Part shown: piece after piece, positions 1-7,445 of the stretch
Layout of the letters: each line of letters opens with the position of its first letter
Numbering within the stretch: the stretch's first letter is position 1
Origin: Methanobacteriota archaeon
GTDB lineage: Archaea > Undinarchaeota > Undinarchaeia > Undinarchaeales > Undinarchaeaceae
Direction of reading: 5' to 3'
Length of the DNA: 48,036 bases
Assembly (NCBI GenBank): GCA_002687935.1
Contig: NZBN01000008.1
Location: forward strand, 1 to 48,036
Position numbers and translations under genes: made by a program
Notes under the pieces: generated by a model
The model's input: only the letters and a program-made list of their open reading frames with translations
What the model was told of the DNA's origin: nothing
The model's database searches: none

Positions 1-2
1 TC

Positions 3-13
3 ATATATAAATC
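3..13 (-). promoter_or_regulatory. possible TATA box for a gene left of the window
   Basis: Read on the minus strand, an AT-rich TTTATATA stretch lies just inside the left edge. At normal archaeal spacing the transcript would start outside the window. The element also reads as a TATA box on the plus strand, so its direction is uncertain. Confidence 0.25.
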
Positions 14-52
14 ATTCTATTGTTAGTTATTTCTAATAAAAGTATAACCATT

Positions 53-74
53 CTCTAACATATCTGTTATAGAG
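53..74. repeat. small imperfect hairpin downstream of ndk
   Basis: CTCTA and TAGAG pair as a 5-bp stem, followed by ACA/TGT with a two-base bulge and a 4-base loop. It lies in the 114-base noncoding stretch after ndk. It might be a transcript 3' end structure, but no strong T-run follows it on either strand. Nothing else is recognisable in 1-114. Confidence 0.25.
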
Positions 75-114
75 CATTAACAGAGCTGTAAAAACAATAA
101 CAAGCGAGCAATAA

Positions 115-534
115 TTATACTAATTCGGATTCACTAAAGAATATTGGAATTTCTCTCTCAGCTGATTTAATAGAATCTGAAGCGTGAACTAAGTTTCGAG
201 GAAGTTCTTCTTCCCCAAGATCTCCACGGATTGTTCCAGACTCGGCATTCTCAGGATTAGTTGCACCGATTAAATCACGAACTTTCTGAACTGCTCCTTC
301 TGACTCAAGAACCAATAGGAGAGCAGGACCTTCCATAGCGAAATCAACAAGTCCTTGATAAAAGTCTCTTTCTGAATGCTCCTGATATAATGTCTCTGCC
401 TGTTCCTGTGAAACATTGAAAAGTTTCGCAGCCCTTATTGTAAAACCGGCACCTTCTATTCTCTTGATTATTTCACCAACAAGTCCTCTTTTTACAGAAT
501 CAGGTTTTATCATGCAAAAAGTTCTCTCAGTCAT
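115..534 (-). CDS. ndk: nucleoside diphosphate kinase
   Basis: Transfers the gamma phosphate between nucleoside tri- and diphosphates through a phosphohistidine, balancing cytosolic NTP pools. The 139-residue protein is close to the usual length for the family. K10 lies in the conserved KPD segment, and the active-site histidine is H117 in NLVHASDS. The canonical motif has HGSDS, so Gly is replaced by Ala, a common conservative variant. The start overlaps the end of the L24e gene by 8 bases, indicating translational coupling. It is the last visible gene of the L7Ae-S28e-L24e-Ndk operon, a gene order found across archaea. Identification is secure. Confidence 0.97.
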   Translation of the reverse strand: MTERTFCMIKPDSVKRGLVGEIIKRIEGAGFTIRAAKLFNVSQEQAETLYQEHSERDFYQGLVDFAMEGPALLLVLESEGAVQKVRDLIGATNPENAESGTIRGDLGEEELPRNLVHASDSIKSAEREIPIFFSESELV

Positions 535-859
535 TTTTCTTTTCCTCTGCTTCTTTCTTCTCTTCTTTATTCTCTGTTGTTTTTACTAGTTCAGCTTCAT
601 TTTCAGGTTTTGGAGGCTTACCCTTTTCCTTCTTTGGCTGAGCTTCCGACTTTGCACGAACCTCAGCTGCTACATCTATTCTTCCTTTTGCCTTCTGATA
701 TTTTCGTGTCCAACCAAATTTAACAGGATTTCTTCCGAGTTTGAGAAGGTTCTTCTCGCACTTGTTAGAACAGAAATAGAGAAGTGAACCCTCTTTCTTG
801 ACGAAAATCTTACCAGTACCTCTTTCAATCTCGGTACCGCAAAAAGAACATCTTTCCAT
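527..859 (-). CDS. rpl24e: large ribosomal subunit protein eL24 (L24e) with charged C-terminal tail
   Basis: A zinc-ribbon protein of the 50S subunit. C4, C7, C30 and C34 form the CX2C...CX3C zinc site, followed by the FGWTRKYQKAKGR segment typical of the family. Archaeal L24e proteins are usually about 60-70 residues; this one has 110. The extra ~50 residues (from about 61) are rich in Lys and Glu and look disordered. The gene lies one base from the end of S28e and overlaps ndk. S28e and L7Ae beside it also carry charged extensions, so this is not a frameshift artefact confined to one gene. Confidence 0.95.
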   Translation of the reverse strand: MERCSFCGTEIERGTGKIFVKKEGSLLYFCSNKCEKNLLKLGRNPVKFGWTRKYQKAKGRIDVAAEVRAKSEAQPKKEKGKPPKPENEAELVKTTENKEEKKEAEEKKND

Positions 860-860
860 T

Positions 861-1241
861 TTAAACTCTCTTTATATCTCCTACATCCATAAGACCGCGT
901 TTTAGAAGAAGTATATCTCCTTCACGAATAGGTCCTTTAACATTTCTTTTTACAACGCGCCCTTTGTCTCTTCCGTCGAGAACCTCAGCTCTAACCTGAA
1001 TAATTCCTCCAGTTGCACCAGTTCGTCTCATTATTTCAGTAACTCGTGCAGGAATTGAAGATTCTGCTGCAAGAGGTGCGCCTTCCTGTTTTGACTCTTT
1101 TTTTGAAGTTTTCTTTGATTTTTCTTTTGAAGGTTTTTTAGAGACCTCTTTAGGAGCTTCAGAATCTTTGGAATCTTCCTTTGAGTCTTTTGACTCTTCA
1201 GTGAGTTCCTTCTTTTCAGGCTCGGCCTCCTTCTTCGCCAT
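861..1241 (-). CDS. rps28e: small ribosomal subunit protein eS28 (S28e) with Lys/Glu/Ser-rich N-terminal extension
   Basis: The last ~63 residues are the complete S28e OB-fold protein: [15 protein letters not shown], then [20 protein letters not shown]. That core matches the usual ~65-75 residue family length. About 60 residues before it are a low-complexity Lys/Glu/Ser run beginning [11 protein letters not shown]. The first ATG is supported because it shares a base with the upstream L7Ae stop codon; no internal ATG precedes the core closely. The extension probably protrudes from the ribosome or is disordered; its role is unknown. Confidence 0.93.
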   Translation of the reverse strand: MAKKEAEPEKKELTEESKDSKEDSKDSEAPKEVSKKPSKEKSKKTSKKESKQEGAPLAAESSIPARVTEIMRRTGATGGIIQVRAEVLDGRDKGRVVKRNVKGPIREGDILLLKRGLMDVGDIKRV

Positions 1242-1729
1242 TATTCAGATTTTTCCTCTTCAGTGGGTGCTTCAGGTTCTGCAGGTTTTTCTTCTGCTTT
1301 TTCTTCAGCGGGTGCTTCAGGTTCTGCAGGTTTTTCTTCTGCTTTTTCTTCAGCGGGTGCTTCAGGTTCCTTTGCCGGCTTCTTACTTCCTGCCTTTGAG
1401 AGCTCGCTTACAAGGTCTGTAAGTTGCTTCTTACCTTCACCAGCGTCGACAATTGCAACACATGCGGTAGGTACATTGAGGCCTGCTGCCTTTCCAAGCT
1501 CTGCTCTGAATGGAACTCCTATACAAGGAATTTCACGCTCTTTGCAAAGCGGTGTTATGTGAGCCACTACTTCTGGAGGAGAAACATCCTCAGCAAAAAT
1601 GACGAGTTTTGTCTGCTTCCTCTCAATGGCTTTTGTGGACTCATTGGTCCCTTTCCTAAGCTTTCCAGTCTCTGAAACTATGTTTAGAAGACTGTAAGCC
1701 TTATTTACAAGTTCTTGGTTTTCTGTCAT
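1241..1729 (-). CDS. rpl7ae: ribosomal protein eL8 / L7Ae, kink-turn RNA binding, with repeated acidic tail
   Basis: L7Ae binds RNA kink-turns in 23S rRNA, C/D and H/ACA guide RNPs and RNase P. The core (about residues 1-120) carries the family segments [15 protein letters not shown] and [17 protein letters not shown] place the start at 1729 (MTENQELV) because an AGGTGA ribosome binding site lies about 7 bases upstream; an earlier in-frame ATG at 1759 lies before this site. The C-terminus adds about 40 residues of Pro/Ala/Glu repeats encoded by tandem 45-base units. It is the first gene of the L7Ae-S28e-L24e-Ndk operon. Confidence 0.95.
   Translation of the reverse strand: MTENQELVNKAYSLLNIVSETGKLRKGTNESTKAIERKQTKLVIFAEDVSPPEVVAHITPLCKEREIPCIGVPFRAELGKAAGLNVPTACVAIVDAGEGKKQLTDLVSELSKAGSKKPAKEPEAPAEEKAEEKPAEPEAPAEEKAEEKPAEPEAPTEEEKSE
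1261..1369 (-). repeat. 45-bp tandem repeat inside the L7Ae gene (about 2.4 copies)
   Basis: Units at 1261-1305, 1306-1350 and a partial third from 1351 are almost identical; the first two differ by one base near the start. Each encodes 15 residues of the acidic [15 protein letters not shown] type. Near-identity at DNA level points to recent slippage or duplication. Confidence 0.9.
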
Positions 1730-1783
1730 ATCAATCACCTCTCTTTCGAGATCAATCACGTGGCGTATTTAGAGTTTAAAGAT

Positions 1784-1794
1784 GTATATAAATG
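1784..1794 (-). promoter_or_regulatory. TATA box of the L7Ae-S28e-L24e-Ndk operon
   Basis: The minus strand reads CATTTATATAC. A start site about 26 bases downstream falls near 1763, giving a leader of about 33 bases that contains the ribosome binding site before ATG 1729. This also argues against the ATG at 1759 as the start. Confidence 0.6.
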
Positions 1795-1804
1795 TTGAGG
1801 AGAG

Positions 1805-3406
1805 CTACTCATGTGTAAAAATGAACTTAATTGGCTTGTCTGACGACTCTACACGTGCGAAACCGACGCGTTCGAACTGAACAATTTCCCCAAGCTTAAG
1901 TTTGGAAACTTCCTTTTGTGCAAGACCTTTGATTGTTTTTCCTGTTTCAGAAATAAGTAATTCTGTATCTACTGCATCAGTGTCAACCCACTGTAATTTT
2001 TTAGTGTCCGCCTTAACTTCATCCGAGTCAAATTCGGCTTTTCCCTTAGTTGTGAGCTTCACATTGAAAAGGTCTTTAAGCCTGAATATTTCCCCCTTTT
2101 TCATTGATTTTGCATCAGCCTTTGGAATGTAGAAAGTTCCTTTAGACTTCACTTCGATTTTCTCAGGAGAGGGAACAAAAAAGTAATGTTTTGTTTTTGG
2201 ACTGAGAATTTTCCTGTTTATTGTGTTTAAAGCATCAATGCTTATTGTTGTACTTCCGGAAGTCATTCTCACCTCCTTGGCAAGACGTTCGAGTGTTTCC
2301 GGAACAATACCGCGACGCTTTATAGCTTTGAGTGTTGCGAGACGTGGGTCATCCCAGCCACTTACCTTGCCGTTGTCAATAAGCTTCTGAATTTCTCTTT
2401 TTGAAGTTGGAGTACCCTCCAGATTTATTCTCGAATACGATATAATATGAGGATTATCCATACCAAGAAGCTCCCTTATTTTGTTCTGCAGTTTATTTCT
2501 TTGCTGAAACTCATTGGAACGGAGGACGTGAGTCACACCACATTTTGCATCTTCTATTGCATTTGCGAAATCATATAAAGGCCAGACTCTGTATTTATTG
2601 CCTTGTAGAGGATGTTCAGCTTCGACGATTCTCATTATAGTTGGGTCACGGAAAGTTGTGTTCTTCGACTTCATATCAAGTTTCAGGCGAAGGCTTGCAC
2701 TTCCCGGCTTGAGAGTAGTCTTCATTTCAGTGAAGAGTTTATCACTCTTTTCAGGAGAGATTCTGCGACATGGACAATTCTTACCGTCATAACGAAGCTT
2801 TCTTGATTTTTCAACAGGACATACGCAAACATAGGCATCGCCTGAATTTATGAGAGCCTCAGCATGTTTATAGAATAAATCAATATCATCAGAATTTCTT
2901 TTTACCTTGTCATATTTTATACCAAGCCATGCAAGATCTTCCTTAATTGCCTCATAATATTCTGTTCTTTCCTTCTCTGGATTTGTATCCTCAAACCTGA
3001 GAATTAATTTTCCGGAATATTTTTGTGCATAATAATGATTGAAAAAGAAGGAAACTGCGTGCCCAATATGAAGATAACCATTAGGCTCAGGTGCAAGTCG
3101 TGTTACAACCTTCCCTTTTACAGCCCCAGGAAGCTCAGGAAGTTCTCGTTCCACCTTCTCCTTTTTCTCGAAGAGTTCAGGTTTTTCCTCTTTTAGGATG
3201 ACTTCCATTTCACCAATACTAAGTTTGTTGGCATCCTTTACAGCTTTTGAAATAAGTTTACGTAAAGTTGGAAGATCCTTCTTTAGAGATTGATTTGAAG
3301 AAAGTGTCTTCCCAAGGACAGCTCCTTCACTTGCCTTTCCTTTATGAAGAAATGCGTTTTCAAGGGCAAAGAGGAAAACATCACGCTCTATTTTTTTGGC
3401 GACCAT
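1805..3406 (-). CDS. gltX: glutamyl-tRNA synthetase, archaeal type
   Basis: Charges tRNA with glutamate. Archaeal enzymes are often non-discriminating or paired with a GatDE amidotransferase. The 533 residues include an archaeal N-terminal helical domain (1-100), HIGH at 113-116, a CxC...CxC zinc site (C194, C196, C211, C213), a KMSKS-equivalent TSKR at 334-337 and a beta-barrel anticodon domain of the GlnRS/archaeal GluRS type at the C-terminus. The PEPNGYLHIGHA segment resembles GlnRS, but the N-terminal domain and the GWDDPRLATL segment are those of archaeal GluRS. A TATA-like CTATTTAAAT about 26 bases upstream of the ATG suggests a leaderless transcript of its own. Confidence 0.94.
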   Translation of the reverse strand: MVAKKIERDVFLFALENAFLHKGKASEGAVLGKTLSSNQSLKKDLPTLRKLISKAVKDANKLSIGEMEVILKEEKPELFEKKEKVERELPELPGAVKGKVVTRLAPEPNGYLHIGHAVSFFFNHYYAQKYSGKLILRFEDTNPEKERTEYYEAIKEDLAWLGIKYDKVKRNSDDIDLFYKHAEALINSGDAYVCVCPVEKSRKLRYDGKNCPCRRISPEKSDKLFTEMKTTLKPGSASLRLKLDMKSKNTTFRDPTIMRIVEAEHPLQGNKYRVWPLYDFANAIEDAKCGVTHVLRSNEFQQRNKLQNKIRELLGMDNPHIISYSRINLEGTPTSKREIQKLIDNGKVSGWDDPRLATLKAIKRRGIVPETLERLAKEVRMTSGSTTISIDALNTINRKILSPKTKHYFFVPSPEKIEVKSKGTFYIPKADAKSMKKGEIFRLKDLFNVKLTTKGKAEFDSDEVKADTKKLQWVDTDAVDTELLISETGKTIKGLAQKEVSKLKLGEIVQFERVGFARVESSDKPIKFIFTHE

Positions 3407-3428
3407 AGTTTAAAGTTGAATAATAAAT

Positions 3429-4766
3429 TTAAATAGATATCCTCCTGCCGTTTCTTAGCAGGTGGACATTCTTTCCAATAATATATTTATCCTGCCCTAG
3501 CTCCTTGTTTATCTCCTCAGCGAGAGTTCCAAAGGCGGCCAATTTCTCAATATCTCCATGACAAGGTATTATGTGCTCAGGCTTAACCATGTGAAGAAAT
3601 TCACGGTGGTCCTCTCGGGCAGAGTGACCAGAAACATGAACATCTCTAAATATTCTGGCTCCCTGAGTAGTGAGCACATCCTCTAAACGCTTCCTGTTCT
3701 GTATATTTACAGGCGTTGGGATCGTAATACATGAGAACATTATTTTGTCACCAGGGTCGATTGTGAATGTATATTCCTTCCTGGCTATCCTTGAGAGAAT
3801 TGCATTTGGTTCACCCTGACCTCCTGTGCAAACGATGATATATTTTGACTTGTCACGGGCTATTTTCTTAAGTATGGCTCTTACAGCCCTTTGATGCCCG
3901 GCTATTTCAACATTAGGGAATTTTTTGAAATTGATTTTCTTTGCAACATCTGTGTACTTTCCGATAGACCTTCCAAGGAAAACAACTTTTCTCCGCATTC
4001 CTTTTGATGCCTCAACAATAGTATTAAGCCTTTCTATATGTGAAGAAAAGCATGCAATAACTATTGCATTTTTTGAAGCCATATTATCGCGCAGAGTATC
4101 TTTTAGCATCTCCAGAGCAACAGATTCAGAAGGAGTCTTTCCTTTTTCTCCAGATCTGATTGCCTCTACAATAAGAGCATGAACTCCTTTATTTCCAATC
4201 TTCCTTATGCGCTTATAATCAGGAGGAGGTGAGAGTTTCTGTTTGTTATCTAGCTTGTAATCAATTCCATAGAAAACCGCACCATATTTTGTATGGAGAA
4301 CAGGGAAAACAGTCTGTGGAACGGAGTGAGTACTGTGAATAAACTCCAAAGTAACGTCTCCGAATTCCAGTTCCTCGCCGGCATTCATAACCACGAAATT
4401 ATTGAAATTTAATTTATCATCCTTGATATTTGATTTAAGAAGTTCAATTGTAAAGGGAGTTCCTATAACGGGAGCATTATATCTTGCAGCAAGATAGCCT
4501 ACTGCCCCAATATGGTCAAGATGCGCATGTGAGAGTATTATCGCTTCAACCTTTCCTTTGAACTCATCTAGAATTGAATCGTCAGGAATTGCGCCAGACT
4601 GCAGAAGATTTTTTTTGTTTATAGGCAGACCTGACTCCTGTAACAAAATCATTTTGTCAAGAGCTATCCCCATATCAAGAATAAAGACCTTCTCATCAAT
4701 TTTCACAGCGGTCATATTCATACCGACTTCTTCGTATCCGCCGATTGCAAAAACATCTACTGCCAT
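3429..4766 (-). CDS. rnj: archaeal RNase J, metallo-beta-lactamase/beta-CASP ribonuclease
   Basis: A beta-CASP family 5'-3' exoribonuclease (known for archaeal RNase J), acting in RNA decay in the cytosol. The metal-binding SHAHLDH motif is at residues 79-85. Further beta-lactamase motifs are seen in HSTHSVPQ and in HVSGHSAREDHREFL near the C-terminus. At 445 residues it has the usual archaeal length and lacks the KH domains seen in FttA. It lies downstream of eno-rps2 and upstream of gltX on the same strand. A TTAATAAA element about 28 bases before the ATG may be its own promoter. Confidence 0.92.
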   Translation of the reverse strand: MAVDVFAIGGYEEVGMNMTAVKIDEKVFILDMGIALDKMILLQESGLPINKKNLLQSGAIPDDSILDEFKGKVEAIILSHAHLDHIGAVGYLAARYNAPVIGTPFTIELLKSNIKDDKLNFNNFVVMNAGEELEFGDVTLEFIHSTHSVPQTVFPVLHTKYGAVFYGIDYKLDNKQKLSPPPDYKRIRKIGNKGVHALIVEAIRSGEKGKTPSESVALEMLKDTLRDNMASKNAIVIACFSSHIERLNTIVEASKGMRRKVVFLGRSIGKYTDVAKKINFKKFPNVEIAGHQRAVRAILKKIARDKSKYIIVCTGGQGEPNAILSRIARKEYTFTIDPGDKIMFSCITIPTPVNIQNRKRLEDVLTTQGARIFRDVHVSGHSAREDHREFLHMVKPEHIIPCHGDIEKLAAFGTLAEEINKELGQDKYIIGKNVHLLRNGRRISI

Positions 4767-4811
4767 AAGTCTCTAAACTGTTTTGTATTTATTAAGCTTA
4801 GCCTTTAAGAA

Positions 4812-5447
4812 CTACTGGGGCTGAACTTCGGAAATATCCTCAAATTCTTCCAAGGGGACTTTGAAATCGTCTGCACTCTTCAGTTTTCCACGCTTAAGCA
4901 GGACTTCTCGGGCAAGAACCCAGAAGACGAGAGCAAGTGATTTCTTTCCTTTGTTATTGACAGGCAGAACAAAATCAATGTTCTGCGTCATATTATTGGT
5001 ATCGCAAAGAGCCAGAACAGGAACATTATTTGAACAGGCTTCTGTAATTGCCTGCTTGTCACCTGCAGGGTCAACAGCGATTAGTAGCGCAGGCTCCCTG
5101 AATCCCTTATACTCAGGATTTGTGAAAGTTCCTGGCATGTACCTTGTAGTATAGGAATTTGCCCCTGTAACTTCTGCAAATTTATCAGCAGCCTTCTTTC
5201 CGGCATCTCTTGCACAAACAACAACCACTTTTGCAGAGGGATGCTTGGCAATGTAATCTGATGCCTCACCGAGCTTCTTGTCAATTAAACCTATATCAAG
5301 AATTGAGAGACCATCAGGTCTTATTTTGTAAATGTACAGAAGCATATCCTTCATCTTTCTCTGCGTCCCAATGTGGACTCCTGCTGCAAGATACTTGTCC
5401 AGTGATACAAGATTTCCATCAGGTATTGTCTGTATTTCGTCTTTCAT
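4812..5447 (-). CDS. rps2: small ribosomal subunit protein uS2
   Basis: A 30S subunit protein needed for late assembly and translation. The 211-residue sequence begins after a short N-terminus with YLAAGVHIGTQRKMKDM, contains the conserved TRYMPGTFTNP and FREPALLIAVDP segments, and has the usual archaeal length. The start codon shares a base with the enolase stop (TAATG), so the two genes are translationally coupled. The eno-rps2 pairing is part of the widespread archaeal L13-S9-RpoN-RpoK-Eno-S2 order; the upstream half of that cluster is absent here. Confidence 0.97.
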   Translation of the reverse strand: MKDEIQTIPDGNLVSLDKYLAAGVHIGTQRKMKDMLLYIYKIRPDGLSILDIGLIDKKLGEASDYIAKHPSAKVVVVCARDAGKKAADKFAEVTGANSYTTRYMPGTFTNPEYKGFREPALLIAVDPAGDKQAITEACSNNVPVLALCDTNNMTQNIDFVLPVNNKGKKSLALVFWVLAREVLLKRGKLKSADDFKVPLEEFEDISEVQPQ

Positions 5448-6661
5448 TAGATTCTAGTTTTTGCCATCTCGAGTTCGGGATTCTGTTCTTCAATTCTGAG
5501 AACTTCATTTAATTTTGCGACTCGTTCGCCTCCGACAACCCCTGTTTTTATTAGTGGTGCCGAGAATCCGACTGCCAGATGGGCTATCGAATTATCGCTT
5601 GTCTCTCCCGAACGATGGGAGACAACAGAAGCGTATCTGCTCTGGTTTGCCTCTTTTATAACCTTTTCTGTCTCAGTAAGGGAACCGACCTGATTTGGTT
5701 TGATTATAATTGAATTGCAGGCTTCTTTGTCTATTGCGGTCTTTAATCGTTCAGAGTTTGTTACAGTTAAATCGTCAGCAACAACAAGACATTTCTTTCC
5801 GACAGACTTCACTAATTCGGAAAACCCGTCAAAATCATCCTCTTGCATTGGGTCTTCCAGATAGAAAATACCAAAGTGCTCAACAAGTTCAGCCATATAA
5901 TTTGCCTGCTCTTCTGGAGACAGTTCTTTGTGCCCATAGGAATATTTTCCATCGCTGTAAAATTCACTTGCCGCCACATCAAGACCAGGATGAATTTCAA
6001 ACCCGAGGTCTGCTGACACTTCCTGACACGATTCTGAAAGAACTTGAAGTGCTGAATCAGTTGTAATTTTTGGAGCCCAGGCACCTTCATCATTTCTTCC
6101 GCGTGTAAAATCTTTTATTGAAGAAGCTAGTTTTTCACCTGCCTTTTTATGTACAAGAGAATTTGCAAAAGATGCCTCAGAAAAGGATGGCGCTCCAGTA
6201 GGAATGCACAGAAATTCCTGTATTTCCGGACTGCCTTTTCCTGAATGAACTCCGCCACCGATTACATTGCCAACTGGGCGAGGAAGTGTTGAGCCTCCAA
6301 AAAGCTCATAGAATTGTATTTCCTTTTCGAGTGCCTCAAGACGGGCTGTTGCCAGAGAAAGGGCAACTGAGAGATTTCCTCCAAGATTTTGCATACCCTC
6401 ATCTTCCTCTGCCAGAAGACTGTCAAGAGCCTTGTAAGTGATTTCAGTTCCAATAATTTTATCTCGGTAAGTACTGTTAAAAGTAGCTATTGCCTGTGAG
6501 GCTCCTCCTTCTGGAAATGCTTGTACTTCATGAGCCCCTACACTCGCCCCGGAAGGAGCCGCAGCACGTCCATAAAAAGCACCTGAATAAACCTGTACTT
6601 CAACAGTCTTGTTTCCACGAGAATCAAAGATTTCCCGAGCAAGAACATTTGTGATTGTCAT
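5447..6661 (-). CDS. eno: enolase (phosphopyruvate hydratase)
   Basis: Interconverts 2-phosphoglycerate and phosphoenolpyruvate, with Mg2+. At 404 residues it is close to the usual 410-430. Recognisable segments are REIFDSRGNKTVEV at the N-terminus, the catalytic region YLEDPMQEDD, VVADDLTVTN, IIIKPNQVGSLTE and the SHRSGETSD loop. With PEP synthase (26478) and FBP aldolase/phosphatase (34469) it supports a gluconeogenic route. It is first in the eno-rps2-rnj block and is transcribed divergently from psmB. Confidence 0.97.
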   Translation of the reverse strand: MTITNVLAREIFDSRGNKTVEVQVYSGAFYGRAAAPSGASVGAHEVQAFPEGGASQAIATFNSTYRDKIIGTEITYKALDSLLAEEDEGMQNLGGNLSVALSLATARLEALEKEIQFYELFGGSTLPRPVGNVIGGGVHSGKGSPEIQEFLCIPTGAPSFSEASFANSLVHKKAGEKLASSIKDFTRGRNDEGAWAPKITTDSALQVLSESCQEVSADLGFEIHPGLDVAASEFYSDGKYSYGHKELSPEEQANYMAELVEHFGIFYLEDPMQEDDFDGFSELVKSVGKKCLVVADDLTVTNSERLKTAIDKEACNSIIIKPNQVGSLTETEKVIKEANQSRYASVVSHRSGETSDNSIAHLAVGFSAPLIKTGVVGGERVAKLNEVLRIEEQNPELEMAKTRI

Positions 6662-6684
6662 TATTAAACAGAGTTTCTGAAGTC

Positions 6685-6693
6685 TTATATAAT
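6685..6693 (-). promoter_or_regulatory. TATA box of eno
   Basis: The minus strand reads AATTATATAAG, centred about 29 bases before the eno ATG, predicting a start site within a few bases of the codon (leaderless or nearly so). Confidence 0.5.
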
Positions 6694-6715
6694 TTTAGAT
6701 GTGCATATCAGAAAG

Positions 6716-6726
6716 TATTTATAATA
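6716..6726 (+). promoter_or_regulatory. TATA box of psmB
   Basis: TATTTATAATA, centred near 6721, predicts initiation near 6747. That is after the first in-frame ATG (6699) and before the TTG at 6774, which has its own ribosome binding site. It is therefore important for choosing the psmB start. Confidence 0.55.
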
Positions 6727-6773
6727 AGTTTTTTAGTCTTATAATCAGAGTTATTGAAATAGTGGTGAATTTT

Positions 6774-7406
6774 TTGGAAACAAAGGAGATGCAAAAATAT
6801 TTGAAGGGAACCACAACCCTTGCGTTCATATGCAAGAGCGGTGTTGTGGTAGGAAGCGATACCCGCTCAACTATGGGTTTTCTTATCTCTGATAAGAAGT
6901 CCAAAAAAATATACAATATAGATGACCGCATGGCGCTTACAACTGCAGGCCTTGTTGGTGACAATGTAACTCTTGTCCGAGTGATGAAAGCTCAGGCAGC
7001 ACTTTCAAGACTGGAGAAAAAACCACTTACAATAAAGGGAGCAGCGAACCTCCTTTCAAATATACTCTACTCAAGAAGGGGTTTCCCTTTCATGGTTCAG
7101 CTTGTTCTGGCCGGCTATGATTCAGCGCCACATGTCTATGAGCTGGATGCAGTAGGTGGAATGAGTGAGAAGAGTGTTTCCGCAACAGGTTCAGGAAGTC
7201 CGACAGCATATGGAGTTCTCGAATCTGAGTACAAGGAAGGAATGTCATTAGAAGACGGAATAAAGCTGGCAGTAAAGGCAGTTAAATCAGCCATGGAAAG
7301 AGACGCAGCAAGCGGAAATCACATAGACATAGTCACAGTCACGGGGGATGGATACGCAGAAGTTCCACAAGAAACCATCAAAGAAATACTGAAGAGTTTT
7401 GAATAA
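6774..7406 (+). CDS. psmB: 20S proteasome beta subunit
   Basis: Proteolytic subunit of the archaeal 20S proteasome, an N-terminal threonine hydrolase processed from a propeptide. The catalytic Thr begins TTTLAF after KG. I start at TTG 6774 because GGTGA lies 5 bases upstream and the TATA box sits near 6721. This gives a 12-residue propeptide, METKEMQKYLKG, and a mature protein of 198 residues. The ATG at 6789 has GGAG directly against it, too close for use, and the ATG at 6699 lies before the predicted transcript start. The Asp/Lys/Ser active-site neighbourhood (GSDTRSTMG, GSGSPTAYG) is intact. FttA follows on the same strand, a gene pair common in archaea. Confidence 0.95.
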   Translation: METKEMQKYLKGTTTLAFICKSGVVVGSDTRSTMGFLISDKKSKKIYNIDDRMALTTAGLVGDNVTLVRVMKAQAALSRLEKKPLTIKGAANLLSNILYSRRGFPFMVQLVLAGYDSAPHVYELDAVGGMSEKSVSATGSGSPTAYGVLESEYKEGMSLEDGIKLAVKAVKSAMERDAASGNHIDIVTVTGDGYAEVPQETIKEILKSFE

Positions 7407-7445
7407 ACTCATTGGATTTCTTTTGACAGATATTAAACAACTATT

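Noticed and set aside
1261-1369. Tandem repeats as a CRISPR array
   Set aside because: The 45-base units are directly adjacent with no spacers and code in frame for the L7Ae tail.
1805-3406. Glutaminyl-tRNA synthetase rather than GluRS
   Set aside because: PEPNGYLHIGHA resembles GlnRS, but the N-terminal domain, zinc cysteines and later motifs are those of archaeal GluRS, and GlnRS is rare in archaea.
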